Origin: DATAAM01 sp036260075
Lineage (GTDB): Bacteria; Actinomycetota; Acidimicrobiia; Acidimicrobiales; JAHWLA01
DNA: 12,504 nt
Assembly (NCBI GenBank): GCA_036260075.1
Contig: DATAAM010000013.1
Coordinates: forward strand, 1-12,504
Reading direction: 5' to 3'
In this document: positions 5,820-12,504 of the stretch, piece after piece
Layout of the letters: each line of letters starts with the position of its first letter
Position numbering within the stretch: position 1 is the first letter of the stretch
Translations under genes and position numbers: made by a program
The notes under the pieces: generated by a model
The model's input: only the letters and a program-made list of their open reading frames with translations
Told to the model about the DNA's origin: nothing
The model's database searches: none

Positions 5820-7468
5820 ACGGCCACCTCCGCGGCGGCCTTCTCCCGCGCCACCAGCGCGCAGAACTCCTCGACCTGGCGCCGCGCCTCGGCCGCCGAC
5901 CACCCCAGCTCCGGGGCCAGCAGCTTGGCCACCGACTCGGCCGCTTCGGCTGCCGCGTCCCGGGCCAGGAGGAGGGCCCGGGTGCGACGGGCCAGCACGT
6001 CGGTCAGCGTGTGCGCCATCTCGTAGCGGGCGGAGTACACCGCCTCGGCCCGCAAGTAGGGGAGGCCGGGCACGAGCGGTGCAGCCAGCTCGGGGTCGGC
6101 TTCGAGCATGGCCAGCACGGCTCGAGCCTCGCCCCCGAAGCGGTCGACGAGGTGGGCGAGCAGGTCGGCGTCGACCCCCAGGCGGGCGGCCGCATCCGGG
6201 TCGCGCAGCTCCTGGGTGCCCTCGGCGCACCGCAGCGCCAGGTGCTTGGTGGGGCTGCGCCTGCTTCCCCGGCCGAGCACCTTCACGACCTCGTCGACGG
6301 TGTCGGCCGCCATCTTCCGGTACGTCGTGAGCTTGCCCCCCGTCACCGTCACGACGCCGCTCTTCGACACCATCACCGCGTGCCGGCGCGACAGGTCGGC
6401 CGTGCGCTCGGTCTCCGCCGACCGCACCAGCGGCCGGAGCCCCGCCCACGTGCCGAGCACGTCGTCCTCGGTCAACGGCTCCCGGGAGAACACGTTGAAC
6501 GCGTCCAAGAGGTAGCGCACGTCGTCGGCCGTGCACTGCGGATCGTCGAGGGGACCGTCGTAGTCGGTGTCGGTGGTGCCGAGGTACACCCGGTCGCCCC
6601 ACGGCACCACGAAGATCGACCGGCGGTCGGCCACCACCGGGATCACGGCCGCGATGTCGCAGCGCACCTTCTCCCACGGCACGGTGACGTGCACGCCCTT
6701 GGCCGGGCGGATCGACTGCGGGTGCTCGCCCTCGTCGAGCGCCCGCACGTCGTCGGCCCACACGCCCGCGGCGTTGACGACGGCGGCCGCCCGCACCACG
6801 GTGCCGTCGGCCAAGCGGGCGCCGCACGCCCGTCCGTCGGCGTCCTTCAGCAGCTCCACCACGCCCGCGTAGTTGGCCGCCACCGCCCCGTGGTCGAGCA
6901 CCGCGGTGCGGGCGATCGTGAGCGCGAGGCGGGCGTCGTCGGCCTGCGCGTCGTAGTAGAGGAAGCCCGCCACCACGTACTCGGGCTTGAGCACCGGCAG
7001 GTGGGCGAGCACCTCGTCCACCGGCAGCCGTCGGTGGCGCTTGCCGATGCGGATGCCGCCGGTGAGGTCGTAGAGCCACAGCGCCGTGGAGTACGCCTTG
7101 GCCACCGCCTTCTTCACCACGCCGCCGCGCCCGAACAACGGGATGAGGAACGGCAGGGGGTGCACCAGGTGCGGCGCGTTCTCCAGCAGCCGCTGGCGCT
7201 CGGCCAGGTTCTCGTACACCAGGAGGTACTCGTGCTGCTGCAGGTAGCGCAGGCCGCCGTGGACCATCTTCGAGGACTTCGAGGACGTGCCCGAGGCGAA
7301 GTCGTCGCGCTCCACCAAGGCGGTCAGCAGGCCACGGGCGGCGGCGTCGAGCGCCACGCCGGCACCGGTGATGCCGCCGCCGACGACCAGCACGTCGAAC
7401 TCGTCGTCGCGCAGCCGGGCCAGCGCGCCGGTGCGGTCGAACGGAGTGCGGGCCGGGGCCGGGGTCAC
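5816..7468 (-). CDS. glpD: glycerol-3-phosphate dehydrogenase (FAD, respiratory)
   Basis: A 550-residue protein, usual for aerobic GlpD. It oxidises sn-glycerol-3-phosphate to DHAP at the inner face of the membrane and passes electrons to quinone. The N-terminal Rossmann motif VGGGITGAGVALDAAARG (29-46) is followed by the GlpD signature TSSKSSKMVHGGLRYLQ (61-77). Mid-protein blocks PWGDRVYLGTTDTDYDG and GTWAGLRPLV, then VVTVTGGKLTTYRKMA, match the family, and the last 130 or so residues form the helical DAO C-terminal domain. The GTG at 7468 overlaps the antiporter stop as GTGA. The open frame continues far upstream to 8797, but that part is the antiporter gene read in another frame. It is coupled to the AGPS-like gene downstream, so the DHAP made here could feed that enzyme. 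No GlpF-type facilitator or GlpR-type regulator is in the window. Confidence 0.96.
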   Translation of the reverse strand: MTPAPARTPFDRTGALARLRDDEFDVLVVGGGITGAGVALDAAARGLLTALVERDDFASGTSSKSSKMVHGGLRYLQQHEYLLVYENLAERQRLLENAPHLVHPLPFLIPLFGRGGVVKKAVAKAYSTALWLYDLTGGIRIGKRHRRLPVDEVLAHLPVLKPEYVVAGFLYYDAQADDARLALTIARTAVLDHGAVAANYAGVVELLKDADGRACGARLADGTVVRAAAVVNAAGVWADDVRALDEGEHPQSIRPAKGVHVTVPWEKVRCDIAAVIPVVADRRSIFVVPWGDRVYLGTTDTDYDGPLDDPQCTADDVRYLLDAFNVFSREPLTEDDVLGTWAGLRPLVRSAETERTADLSRRHAVMVSKSGVVTVTGGKLTTYRKMAADTVDEVVKVLGRGSRRSPTKHLALRCAEGTQELRDPDAAARLGVDADLLAHLVDRFGGEARAVLAMLEADPELAAPLVPGLPYLRAEAVYSARYEMAHTLTDVLARRTRALLLARDAAAEAAESVAKLLAPELGWSAAEARRQVEEFCALVAREKAAAEVAV

Positions 7469-8787
7469 GGCTCGGCCAGCTCGGAGTAGGGGGCTCGGAA
7501 GCCGTCGTGGAGCGTCTTGCCAATGCGGCGGGCCCCGTGGCCCAGGATCATCCTGAGGCCGATCAGCACGTAGAGGACGGAGACGACGATGCGCTCGGCG
7601 CCGTGCCACGAGTCGGGCACGAGGGCGCCGACGACGAACTGGGCCCAGAAGAGGGAGAAGAGGGCGACCGACTCCTTCACCGACATCCGCAGGTTGAAGA
7701 GCACGGCCACGGCGAAGACGGACTGGGCGGCGGTGAGCAGCAGCTCCTCCCGCTGCTCGGCGAGGATGGGCAACCCGTGCAGGCTGCCCGACGCCAGGGC
7801 GAAGGCGACGGGCAGGGTACCCACCAAGAGCGTCCACTGGTTGACCTTGGAGGAGACCAGGGTGCCGAGGCCCGCGTTGGTGTTGAGGCGCCAGGCGTAC
7901 AGGCCCGCCACCAGCAGCTCGGGCGCCTCGCTGGCGAAGGGCGCCACCCACTGGAGCAGCAGGAACTCGCTGATGTCGAACTCCTGGCCGGTGGCCACCA
8001 GCGCCTCGGCGAAGTGCTCGGCGCAGAGGAAGATGACGAAGGCGGCGAACAGGAAGAGCACGCCGACCGTCCCTCGGCGAGTGGGCACGGAGAACGTGCC
8101 GATCCACCGGGCCGGGCCGACGAGGTGCGGCTCCTCGGTGGGCGCCCGCGAGATGCGCCACGTGTAGGCCACGAAGATCGAGACGAGCACGGCGGTGTCG
8201 ACCAACGTGATCGAGCTCTTCAGCGGCAGCGTCAGCGAGTAGATCGTGGCCACGGTGAGGAAGGCGAGCTCCACGGAGTGCGAGCGCTCCAGCGCCACCT
8301 CGGTGAGCCGCTCGCCGTTCTTGCGCATCCGGTACCAGGCGAGGAACACGACCATGCTCCAGCCGATGCCGATCAGGAGCCGGTTGGCGCCGGTCATGTT
8401 GGCCAGCGCCAGCGAGCAGGGGGCGTCCTCGCCCGCGGCGGCCTCGGCCGCGCTCTGGCAGGCGCGTCCGAACTCCTCGAAGGCCTCGCCTCCGTTGAGC
8501 GCCAGGGTGAAGTCGACGGCGTACTCCGGCAGCACGGCGATGAACGCGAGGACGGCGATGGCGAGGCCCGCGGAGATGTCGAGCTGCGCCACCTCCGCGC
8601 CCCACGAGAGGAGGAAGGCGGCGCCCACGATGGCGAGGCCGAAGAGGAGGGCCTCCACCTGATGGGCCAGGTGCGGCTCGGCGAAGCGCACCCAGATGCC
8701 GGGGACGGTGGCGGCGACGGCGAGGGCGAGGGCGAGCTCCTGACGCCGCGGATGGACGTCGTGCAGGTCCTCGGCGGTCGTGGTCAC
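7465..8787 (-). CDS. sodium/calcium exchanger family antiporter
   Basis: A 440-residue polytopic membrane protein with about ten hydrophobic segments and the two inverted alpha repeats of the Na+/Ca2+ exchanger family. Repeat 1 spans about 61-146, with AVLPEYAVDF (84-93; P87, E88) and ANMTGANRLLIGIGW (129-143). Repeat 2 spans about 270-330, with APFASEAPELLVAG (282-295) and SSKVNQWTLLVG (312-323). The acidic residues in the two PE motifs correspond to the cation site. A loop of about 30 residues holding two Cys (C110, C124) separates the halves of repeat 1. The GTG at 8787 is preferred: AGGA lies nine bases upstream, whereas the in-frame ATG at 8811 falls at the edge of a stable hairpin. It is the first gene of the operon. 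Whether it moves Ca2+, Na+ or H+ cannot be read from sequence, and its link to glycerophosphate metabolism is unexplained. Confidence 0.88.
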   Translation of the reverse strand: MTTTAEDLHDVHPRRQELALALAVAATVPGIWVRFAEPHLAHQVEALLFGLAIVGAAFLLSWGAEVAQLDISAGLAIAVLAFIAVLPEYAVDFTLALNGGEAFEEFGRACQSAAEAAAGEDAPCSLALANMTGANRLLIGIGWSMVVFLAWYRMRKNGERLTEVALERSHSVELAFLTVATIYSLTLPLKSSITLVDTAVLVSIFVAYTWRISRAPTEEPHLVGPARWIGTFSVPTRRGTVGVLFLFAAFVIFLCAEHFAEALVATGQEFDISEFLLLQWVAPFASEAPELLVAGLYAWRLNTNAGLGTLVSSKVNQWTLLVGTLPVAFALASGSLHGLPILAEQREELLLTAAQSVFAVAVLFNLRMSVKESVALFSLFWAQFVVGALVPDSWHGAERIVVSVLYVLIGLRMILGHGARRIGKTLHDGFRAPYSELAEP

Positions 8788-8810
8788 GGCGGGCCATCCT
8801 AGGCAGCGCA

Positions 8811-8856
8811 TCTGGGGGAGGAATCCCGGCAACTGTGTCGGGATTCCTCCCCCAGA
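8811..8856. repeat. perfect 18-bp inverted repeat between divergent antiporter and perR genes
   Basis: Arms at 8811-8828 (TCTGGGGGAGGAATCCCG) and 8839-8856 are exactly complementary, with a 10-base centre GCAACTGTGT that can pair two further bases. It lies 24 bases upstream of the antiporter GTG and 12 bases from the PerR palindrome. No gene ends here, so it is not an ordinary terminator. In the antiporter mRNA the 5' arm would contain GGGGGAGGA and the 3' arm its complement, so it could be a leader hairpin. It could also be a protein site or a member of a dispersed palindrome family. Confidence 0.8.
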
Positions 8857-8867
8857 ACGGCTAATCG

Positions 8868-8895
8868 ACAAGGGTTGTTGATTACCAACGCTTGT
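8868..8895. promoter_or_regulatory. probable PerR operator (28-bp palindrome)
   Basis: ACAAGGGTTG (8868-8877) and CAACGCTTGT (8886-8895) form an inverted repeat matching at 9 of 10 positions around an 8-base spacer TTGATTAC. It covers the predicted -35 of perR. A dyad of this size directly upstream of a Fur/PerR gene is the expected place for an autoregulatory site. The sequence is not the Bacillus PerR box, so the link rests on position and symmetry. Confidence 0.65.
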
Positions 8896-8905
8896 GTGTT
8901 AGGGT
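8878..8905 (+). promoter_or_regulatory. candidate promoter of perR-rubrerythrin
   Basis: TTGATT at 8878-8883 is a good -35. TAGGGT at 8900-8905 fits the TANNNT -10 pattern, with a 16-base spacer. Transcription would start near 8912, about four bases before the GTG at 8916, giving an almost leaderless message. The -35 lies inside the palindromic operator, so a bound repressor would block RNA polymerase. Confidence 0.5.
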
Positions 8906-8915
8906 CGGCGTCGCC

Positions 8916-9345
8916 GTGAGGACGCCTGCCGAGCTGACCGAGCTGTTCCGGGAACGTGGCCTGAAGGTCACGCCCCAGCGCCAGTGCATCTTCCGGCTGC
9001 TGCACGGCAACGAGGCCCACCCCACCGCCGACGCCGTGTACGCGGCGGCCCGGGCCGAGATGCCCACGATCTCGCTCAAGACCGTGTACCAGACCCTCAA
9101 CGACCTCGCCGAGATGGGCGAGCTGCACCTGCTCGACGTCGGCACCGGCGCCGCACGTTTCGATCCCAACGTCGGCGCGCATCACCACCTGGTGTGCGAC
9201 GGGTGCGGGAAGGTGCGCGACCTGCACGTCGAGTTTCCCGACGTCCGTGTCCCGCGGGGGCGGGCGCAGGGGTTCGCGGTGCGGACGGCCGAGGTCGTCT
9301 TCCGAGGGCTGTGCGACGACTGCACCAAGGAGAGAAAGGGACACC

Positions 9346-9353
<8 letters not shown>
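8916..9353 (+). CDS. perR: PerR-type peroxide-sensing Fur-family repressor
   Basis: A 145-residue Fur-family protein: winged helix first (TPQR at 19-22, TVYQTLNDL at 56-64), then the dimerisation domain. Structural zinc Cys pairs are C94/C97 (CDGC) and C133/C136 (CDDC). The regulatory metal ligands of Bacillus PerR as I recall them (His37, Asp85, His91, His93, Asp104) align without gaps to H35, D83, H89, H91 and D102. Having Asp rather than Glu at the last position favours PerR over Fur. In the Fe form H35 and H89 would be the His residues oxidised by peroxide. The GTG at 8916 is preferred over a TTG at 8892, which lies inside the predicted promoter and operator. The stop overlaps the rubrerythrin ATG by eight bases, so sensor and peroxidase are translated together, and the gene is probably autoregulated. 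Confidence 0.92.
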
Positions 9354-9765
<412 letters not shown>

Positions 9766-9784
9766 TGATTCCCCTTCGGACTCT

Positions 9785-9823
9785 GGGCACGTTTTTGCAC
9801 CTCTGCGGCACAAGAGCGTGCCC
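9785..9823. promoter_or_regulatory. 7-bp inverted repeat in the rubrerythrin to Fe-S gene gap
   Basis: GGGCACG (9785-9791) and CGTGCCC (9817-9823) are perfect inverted repeats 25 bases apart. They occupy most of the 67-base gap after rubrerythrin; a short CTCT/AGAG pair lies between them and TTTTT follows the first arm. It could be a weak hairpin setting the ratio of upstream to downstream message, or a regulator half-site pair. No clear promoter was seen. Confidence 0.35.
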
Positions 9824-9832
9824 GGAACAGCC

Positions 9833-11116
9833 GTGACGACAACCTACGACCCGAAGGCCCCGGCCTACTACGACGAGGCCGACCTGCGCGGGGAGCTGAC
9901 CCGGGTCTACGACCTCTGCCACGGCTGCCGGCTCTGCTTCAACCTGTGCCCCTCGTTCCCGTCGTTGTTCGACGCCGTCGACCGGCACGACGGGGACGTG
10001 GAGGCGCTGACGAAGGCCGAGCAGGACAAGGTCGTCGACGAGTGCTACCAGTGCAAGATCTGCTACGTGAAGTGCCCCTACGTGCCCCCGCACGAGTGGG
10101 AGCTCGACTTCCCCCGCCTCATGCTGCGGGCGCAGGCGGTGCGGCGGGAGCAGGGCGGCGTCGACCTCACCGACCAGTTCCTCGGCCGCACCGACATGAT
10201 GGGCAAGCTGTCGACGGCTGCCGCGCCGCTCGTCAACAAGGTCACGGGCACGCCCAACTCGCTGCCCCGCCGGCTCATGGAGAAGACCGTCGGCATCGCC
10301 GCCGACCGCCTGCTCCCGCCCTACGCCCGGCAGCGCTTCTCCACCTGGTTCAGGAAGCGCAACAGACCCTTCCTGCGCAACCGCCGCAAGGCCGTGGCGC
10401 TGTTCCCCACGTGCCTGGTCGAATACCAGAACCCCGACATCGGCAAGGACCTCGTCAAGGTCTACGAGCGCAATGGGCTGGAGTGCGAGCTGCCCAAGGG
10501 GCAGGCATGCTGCGGCATGCCGTGGCTCGACGGCGGCGACGTGAAGCGGTTCGTGGAGCAGGGCCGGCAGAACGTGGCCGCGCTGGCCGCGGCCGTGCGC
10601 GAGGGCAAGGACGTGATCGTGCCCCAGCCCACGTGCGCCTACGTGCTGAAGAAGGAGTACCCGACGTACGTGGGCGGCGCCGACGCCGAGCTCGTGGCCG
10701 ACCACACCTACGACGTGGCCGAGTACCTGTGGAAGCTGCACAAGGAGGAGGGCGGCCTCGACACCGAGTTCGCCGGAGAGGTGCCGGAGGAGGTGGCCTA
10801 CCACGTGGCCTGCCACCTCCAGGCCCAGAACATCGGCCTGAAGTCGCGAGACCTCATGAAGCTCACCGGCACGAAGATCACACTGGTCAACCGCTGCTCG
10901 GGCATCGACGGCACCTGGGGCTACCGAGCCGAGAACTACGAGCTGGCGCGCAAGGTGGCCCAGCCTCTGAAGGAGGCGCTCGACAAGGCCACCGCCGAGG
11001 TCGTCACCGGCGACTGCCACCTGGCCAACGGCGCCATCACCCAGGAGACGGGTCGAACGCCCATGCACCCCATCCAGTTGGTGGCGCGGGCCTACGGGAT
11101 CCCGGAGGAGCGATGA
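9833..11116 (+). CDS. GlpC/HdrD-like Fe-S protein with two [4Fe-4S] motifs and two CCG domains
   Basis: A 427-residue soluble electron-transfer protein with no membrane helix. Two CxxCxxCxxxCP motifs (C29, C32, C35, C39 and C71, C74, C77, C81) bind two [4Fe-4S] clusters. Two cysteine-rich CCG domains follow. The first has C194, C226/C227 (ACCGMPW) and C268. The second has C327 (ACHLQ), C355 in RCSGIDGTWG and C395 (GDCHL). The second matches the GlpC end block, but the second Cys of CCG is Ser356. GlpC/HdrD proteins carry electrons between a flavoenzyme and a carrier. Placed after rubrerythrin with no flavin subunit beside it, it may be the donor to that peroxidase. The GTG at 9833 has GGAAC upstream; another GTG at 9818 would add five residues. 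The stop overlaps the next gene as ATGA. Confidence 0.92.
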   Translation: MTTTYDPKAPAYYDEADLRGELTRVYDLCHGCRLCFNLCPSFPSLFDAVDRHDGDVEALTKAEQDKVVDECYQCKICYVKCPYVPPHEWELDFPRLMLRAQAVRREQGGVDLTDQFLGRTDMMGKLSTAAAPLVNKVTGTPNSLPRRLMEKTVGIAADRLLPPYARQRFSTWFRKRNRPFLRNRRKAVALFPTCLVEYQNPDIGKDLVKVYERNGLECELPKGQACCGMPWLDGGDVKRFVEQGRQNVAALAAAVREGKDVIVPQPTCAYVLKKEYPTYVGGADAELVADHTYDVAEYLWKLHKEEGGLDTEFAGEVPEEVAYHVACHLQAQNIGLKSRDLMKLTGTKITLVNRCSGIDGTWGYRAENYELARKVAQPLKEALDKATAEVVTGDCHLANGAITQETGRTPMHPIQLVARAYGIPEER

Positions 11117-11694
11117 AGCTGACGTTGGACGACATCGCCGACCTGCGCGCCTACGAGCGCGAGCGCGAGGCCTTCCGCGAGCGCATCATCGCCTTGAAGC
11201 GCGTGCGGCGCGTCTCGGTCGGCCCCGTCGTCACGCTCGTCTTCGAGAACCGCGACACCGTCCGCTTTCAGGTCCAGGAGATGGCTCGGGCGGAAAGGCT
11301 CGTCAACGACCAGCAGGTCCAGGCCGAGCTCGACGTGTACAACCCGCTCATCCCCGAGCCCGGGCAACTGTCGGCCACGCTGTTCGTCGAGCTGACGTCC
11401 GACGCCCAGATGCGCGAGTGGCTGCCCACGCTGGTCGGCATCGAACGAGCGGTGGAGCTTCGCATCGGCGACCGGGTGGTCCGTTGCGTCCCGGAGGAGC
11501 AGCACGAGCGGCAGCTCACGCGCGAGGAGATCACCGCGTCGGTCCACTACGTCAGGTTCGAGCTGACGCCCGAGGAAGTGGCGGCCTTCGACACCGAGCC
11601 GGTGGTGCTGGCCGTGGAGCACCCCGATTACCGCGAGGCCACTCCGCTCTCGGAGGCGACCAGAGCGTCCCTTTCGCGCGACCTCCACGGTTGA
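11113..11694 (+). CDS. DUF3501 family protein
   Basis: A 193-residue soluble protein with no signal, membrane segment or cofactor motif; its only Cys is C125. The N-terminus MKLTLDDIADLRAYE, a charged helix (residues 12-30), the block VTLVFENRDTVRFQVQEM (40-57) and the NPLIPEPGQLSATLFVEL block are the DUF3501 pattern as I recall it. The function is unknown. In other bacteria, from memory, the family accompanies a rubrerythrin and a CCG-type Fe-S protein, as here. The ATG at 11113 overlaps the Fe-S gene stop as ATGA, with a strong GGAGGAG just upstream, so both are made together. A role as assembly or partner protein for the Fe-S/rubrerythrin pair is inference. The C-terminal third is acidic and probably helical. 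Confidence 0.85.
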   Translation: MKLTLDDIADLRAYEREREAFRERIIALKRVRRVSVGPVVTLVFENRDTVRFQVQEMARAERLVNDQQVQAELDVYNPLIPEPGQLSATLFVELTSDAQMREWLPTLVGIERAVELRIGDRVVRCVPEEQHERQLTREEITASVHYVRFELTPEEVAAFDTEPVVLAVEHPDYREATPLSEATRASLSRDLHG

Positions 11695-11704
11695 GCCGTC
11701 CTGC

Positions 11705-11726
11705 GGCGGTATCGTCCGCCTACCGT
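11705..11726 (+). promoter_or_regulatory. short hairpin and candidate -10 upstream of lipoprotein gene
   Basis: In the 50-base gap after DUF3501, GGCGG and CCGCC (11705-11720) frame TATCGT, forming a 5-bp stem that may be a weak terminator. TACCGT at 11721-11726 and TATCGT at 11710-11715 both fit TANNNT. No -35 sits at a proper distance, so the promoter reading is tentative. Confidence 0.3.
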
Positions 11727-11744
11727 CAAGCACAGGGGGACGAC

Positions 11745-12494
11745 ATGCGCAGTCGAGCACTCGCGGTCCTTGCGATCGGCGTCCTGCTCGTCGCCGCCGC
11801 CTGCGGCGACGATGGCGACGACGAGGCCGGCGACACCACCACGACCACGGCGTCGACCACCACGACCACGCCGCTTCCCGACTACAGCCGGTACCGGAGC
11901 AGCGACCAAGTCGCGATCAACCTCGACCAGAGCATCATGACGGCGACGGAGGTGCAGGCGGCTGCGGGCCTGTCGGCCACGCCGGTGGAGTACAAGGGCA
12001 CAGGCAACTCGCCGCCGCCGCCGCAGGGCCCGCTCAACCTCGACGGCATGGTCGCTGTCTTCCCCAGTCCTGCCTACAAGGGCGCGCTGGAGGACGGCAA
12101 GGCGAGTGTGGGCGCCAACAAGACGGTGGCCGACGCCGCCTCCGGACGGGTGTTCAACATCCTGGCTGTGAAGTTCGAGAGCGCGGCCACCGGGGGCAAC
12201 TTCGTGAAGTTCGCCACCAACGTGGCGACGACCCTCGGCGGCGCCAAGGTCGCCGACCACCCCGAGTTCAAGGTGGGCGTGCTGCCGGGCCAGGTGGTGC
12301 GGGTGCCGCCGTCGGCAGGGGCCACGCCGCCCACCGAGATCGTGGTGGCGACCGTGATGTACCCCAACGGCGTCTACTACCAGGCCTCGATCACCGCGCC
12401 CGTCGGCACCGTCACCGACGAGGCAGCCATCGCCTTCGTGCGGGCGCAGGACGCCAAGTACCAGTCGGTCAAGGCGAGGCTGAACCTCGGCTGA
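11745..12494 (+). CDS. secreted lipoprotein with Thr-rich linker, unknown function
   Basis: A 249-residue predicted lipoprotein. Residues 1-19 form a signal peptide with basic start (MRSR) and a hydrophobic core, ending at lipobox VAAAC with Cys20 as lipid site. An acidic stretch (GDDGDDEAGD) and a Thr tract (about 31-42) form a flexible, possibly glycosylated linker, as is common in actinobacterial lipoproteins. The mature domain (about 46-249) has a Pro run at 94-97 (PPPP) and alternating hydrophobic stretches, but no catalytic motif or family I recognise. It contains no Cys beyond Cys20. GGGGGA lies four bases before the ATG, a strong ribosome site. It seems to be a separate unit from the DUF3501 operon, and a role at the cell surface is all that can be said. 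Confidence 0.85.
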   Translation: MRSRALAVLAIGVLLVAAACGDDGDDEAGDTTTTTASTTTTTPLPDYSRYRSSDQVAINLDQSIMTATEVQAAAGLSATPVEYKGTGNSPPPPQGPLNLDGMVAVFPSPAYKGALEDGKASVGANKTVADAASGRVFNILAVKFESAATGGNFVKFATNVATTLGGAKVADHPEFKVGVLPGQVVRVPPSAGATPPTEIVVATVMYPNGVYYQASITAPVGTVTDEAAIAFVRAQDAKYQSVKARLNLG

Positions 12495-12504
12495 TGGCCG
12501 AGCA
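12494..12504 (+). CDS. possible start of the next gene (cut by window edge)
   Basis: ATG GCC GAG follows the lipoprotein stop with a one-base TGATG overlap, the coupling style used elsewhere in this window. Only three full codons are visible, so neither coding status nor product can be judged. No clear ribosome binding site precedes it. Confidence 0.25.

Noticed and set aside
5729..7489. Long open frame on the plus strand (586 codons)
   Set aside because: It lies opposite glpD and the AGPS-like gene, is rich in His, Arg, Gly and Val, and shows no motif. It is a mirror of GC-rich codons.
7469..8797. N-terminal extension of the glpD frame to an ATG at 8797
   Set aside because: This stretch is the antiporter gene in another frame; GlpD homology begins near 7468.
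7507..8802. Long open frame on the plus strand (431 codons)
   Set aside because: It is antisense to the antiporter, very acidic and Gly-rich without domains; the opposite strand has clear alpha repeats.
8892..8915. TTG start for perR at 8892
   Set aside because: It would place the start inside the predicted operator and promoter and add eight residues absent from the family; GTG 8916 fits better.
11851..11871. Repeated ACC/ACG run in the lipoprotein gene, as a possible DNA repeat
   Set aside because: It encodes the Thr-rich linker of a lipoprotein, a normal low-complexity coding tract.

Overview
This is a GC-rich window with dense gene packing, many GTG starts, frequent 4-base GTGA/ATGA gene overlaps and TANNNT-type -10 boxes placed close to start codons. 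That style points to an actinobacterium. The gene set (a PerR-type regulator with rubrerythrin and DUF3501, a GlpD/alkylglycerone-phosphate-synthase-like pair, and a lipoprotein with a Thr-rich linker) would fit a lineage such as Acidimicrobiia, but that placement is inference. No rRNA, tRNA, CRISPR array, IS element or phage gene was seen.

Left part (1-1797, minus strand): the double-strand-break nuclease pair sbcD-sbcC. sbcD is complete and probably leaderless. sbcC is cut by the left edge. A 41-codon open frame exactly bridges the gap between them.

Middle part (1908-8787, minus strand): one tightly coupled operon, read from right to left. It encodes a Na+/Ca2+-exchanger-type antiporter, glycerol-3-phosphate dehydrogenase GlpD, an FAD enzyme resembling alkylglycerone-phosphate synthase (ether-lipid type), a small four-helix membrane protein, an FGGY kinase on a glycerol-kinase scaffold and a membrane-anchored DUF305 protein. 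Every junction overlaps by 1-10 bases. A 27-bp hairpin right after the last stop is its likely terminator. The kinase appears to have lost most of the residues that bind glycerol in GlpK, so the pathway may not be plain glycerol catabolism.

Right part (8868-12494, plus strand): a PerR-type peroxide sensor with all five expected metal ligands, overlapping a rubrerythrin that lacks the rubredoxin domain. These are followed by a GlpC/HdrD-like Fe-S protein (two [4Fe-4S] motifs, two CCG domains, one CCG altered to CSG) and a DUF3501 protein. A 28-bp palindrome covering a promoter upstream of perR is the likely PerR operator. I read this as a peroxide-defence cassette in which the Fe-S protein may feed electrons to rubrerythrin; this is the best candidate for an undescribed system. 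A lipoprotein gene, and possibly the first codons of another gene, close the window.

The perR and antiporter operons diverge from a 128-base intergenic region that holds the PerR palindrome and a perfect 18-bp hairpin. No gap without a gene exceeds 130 bases.
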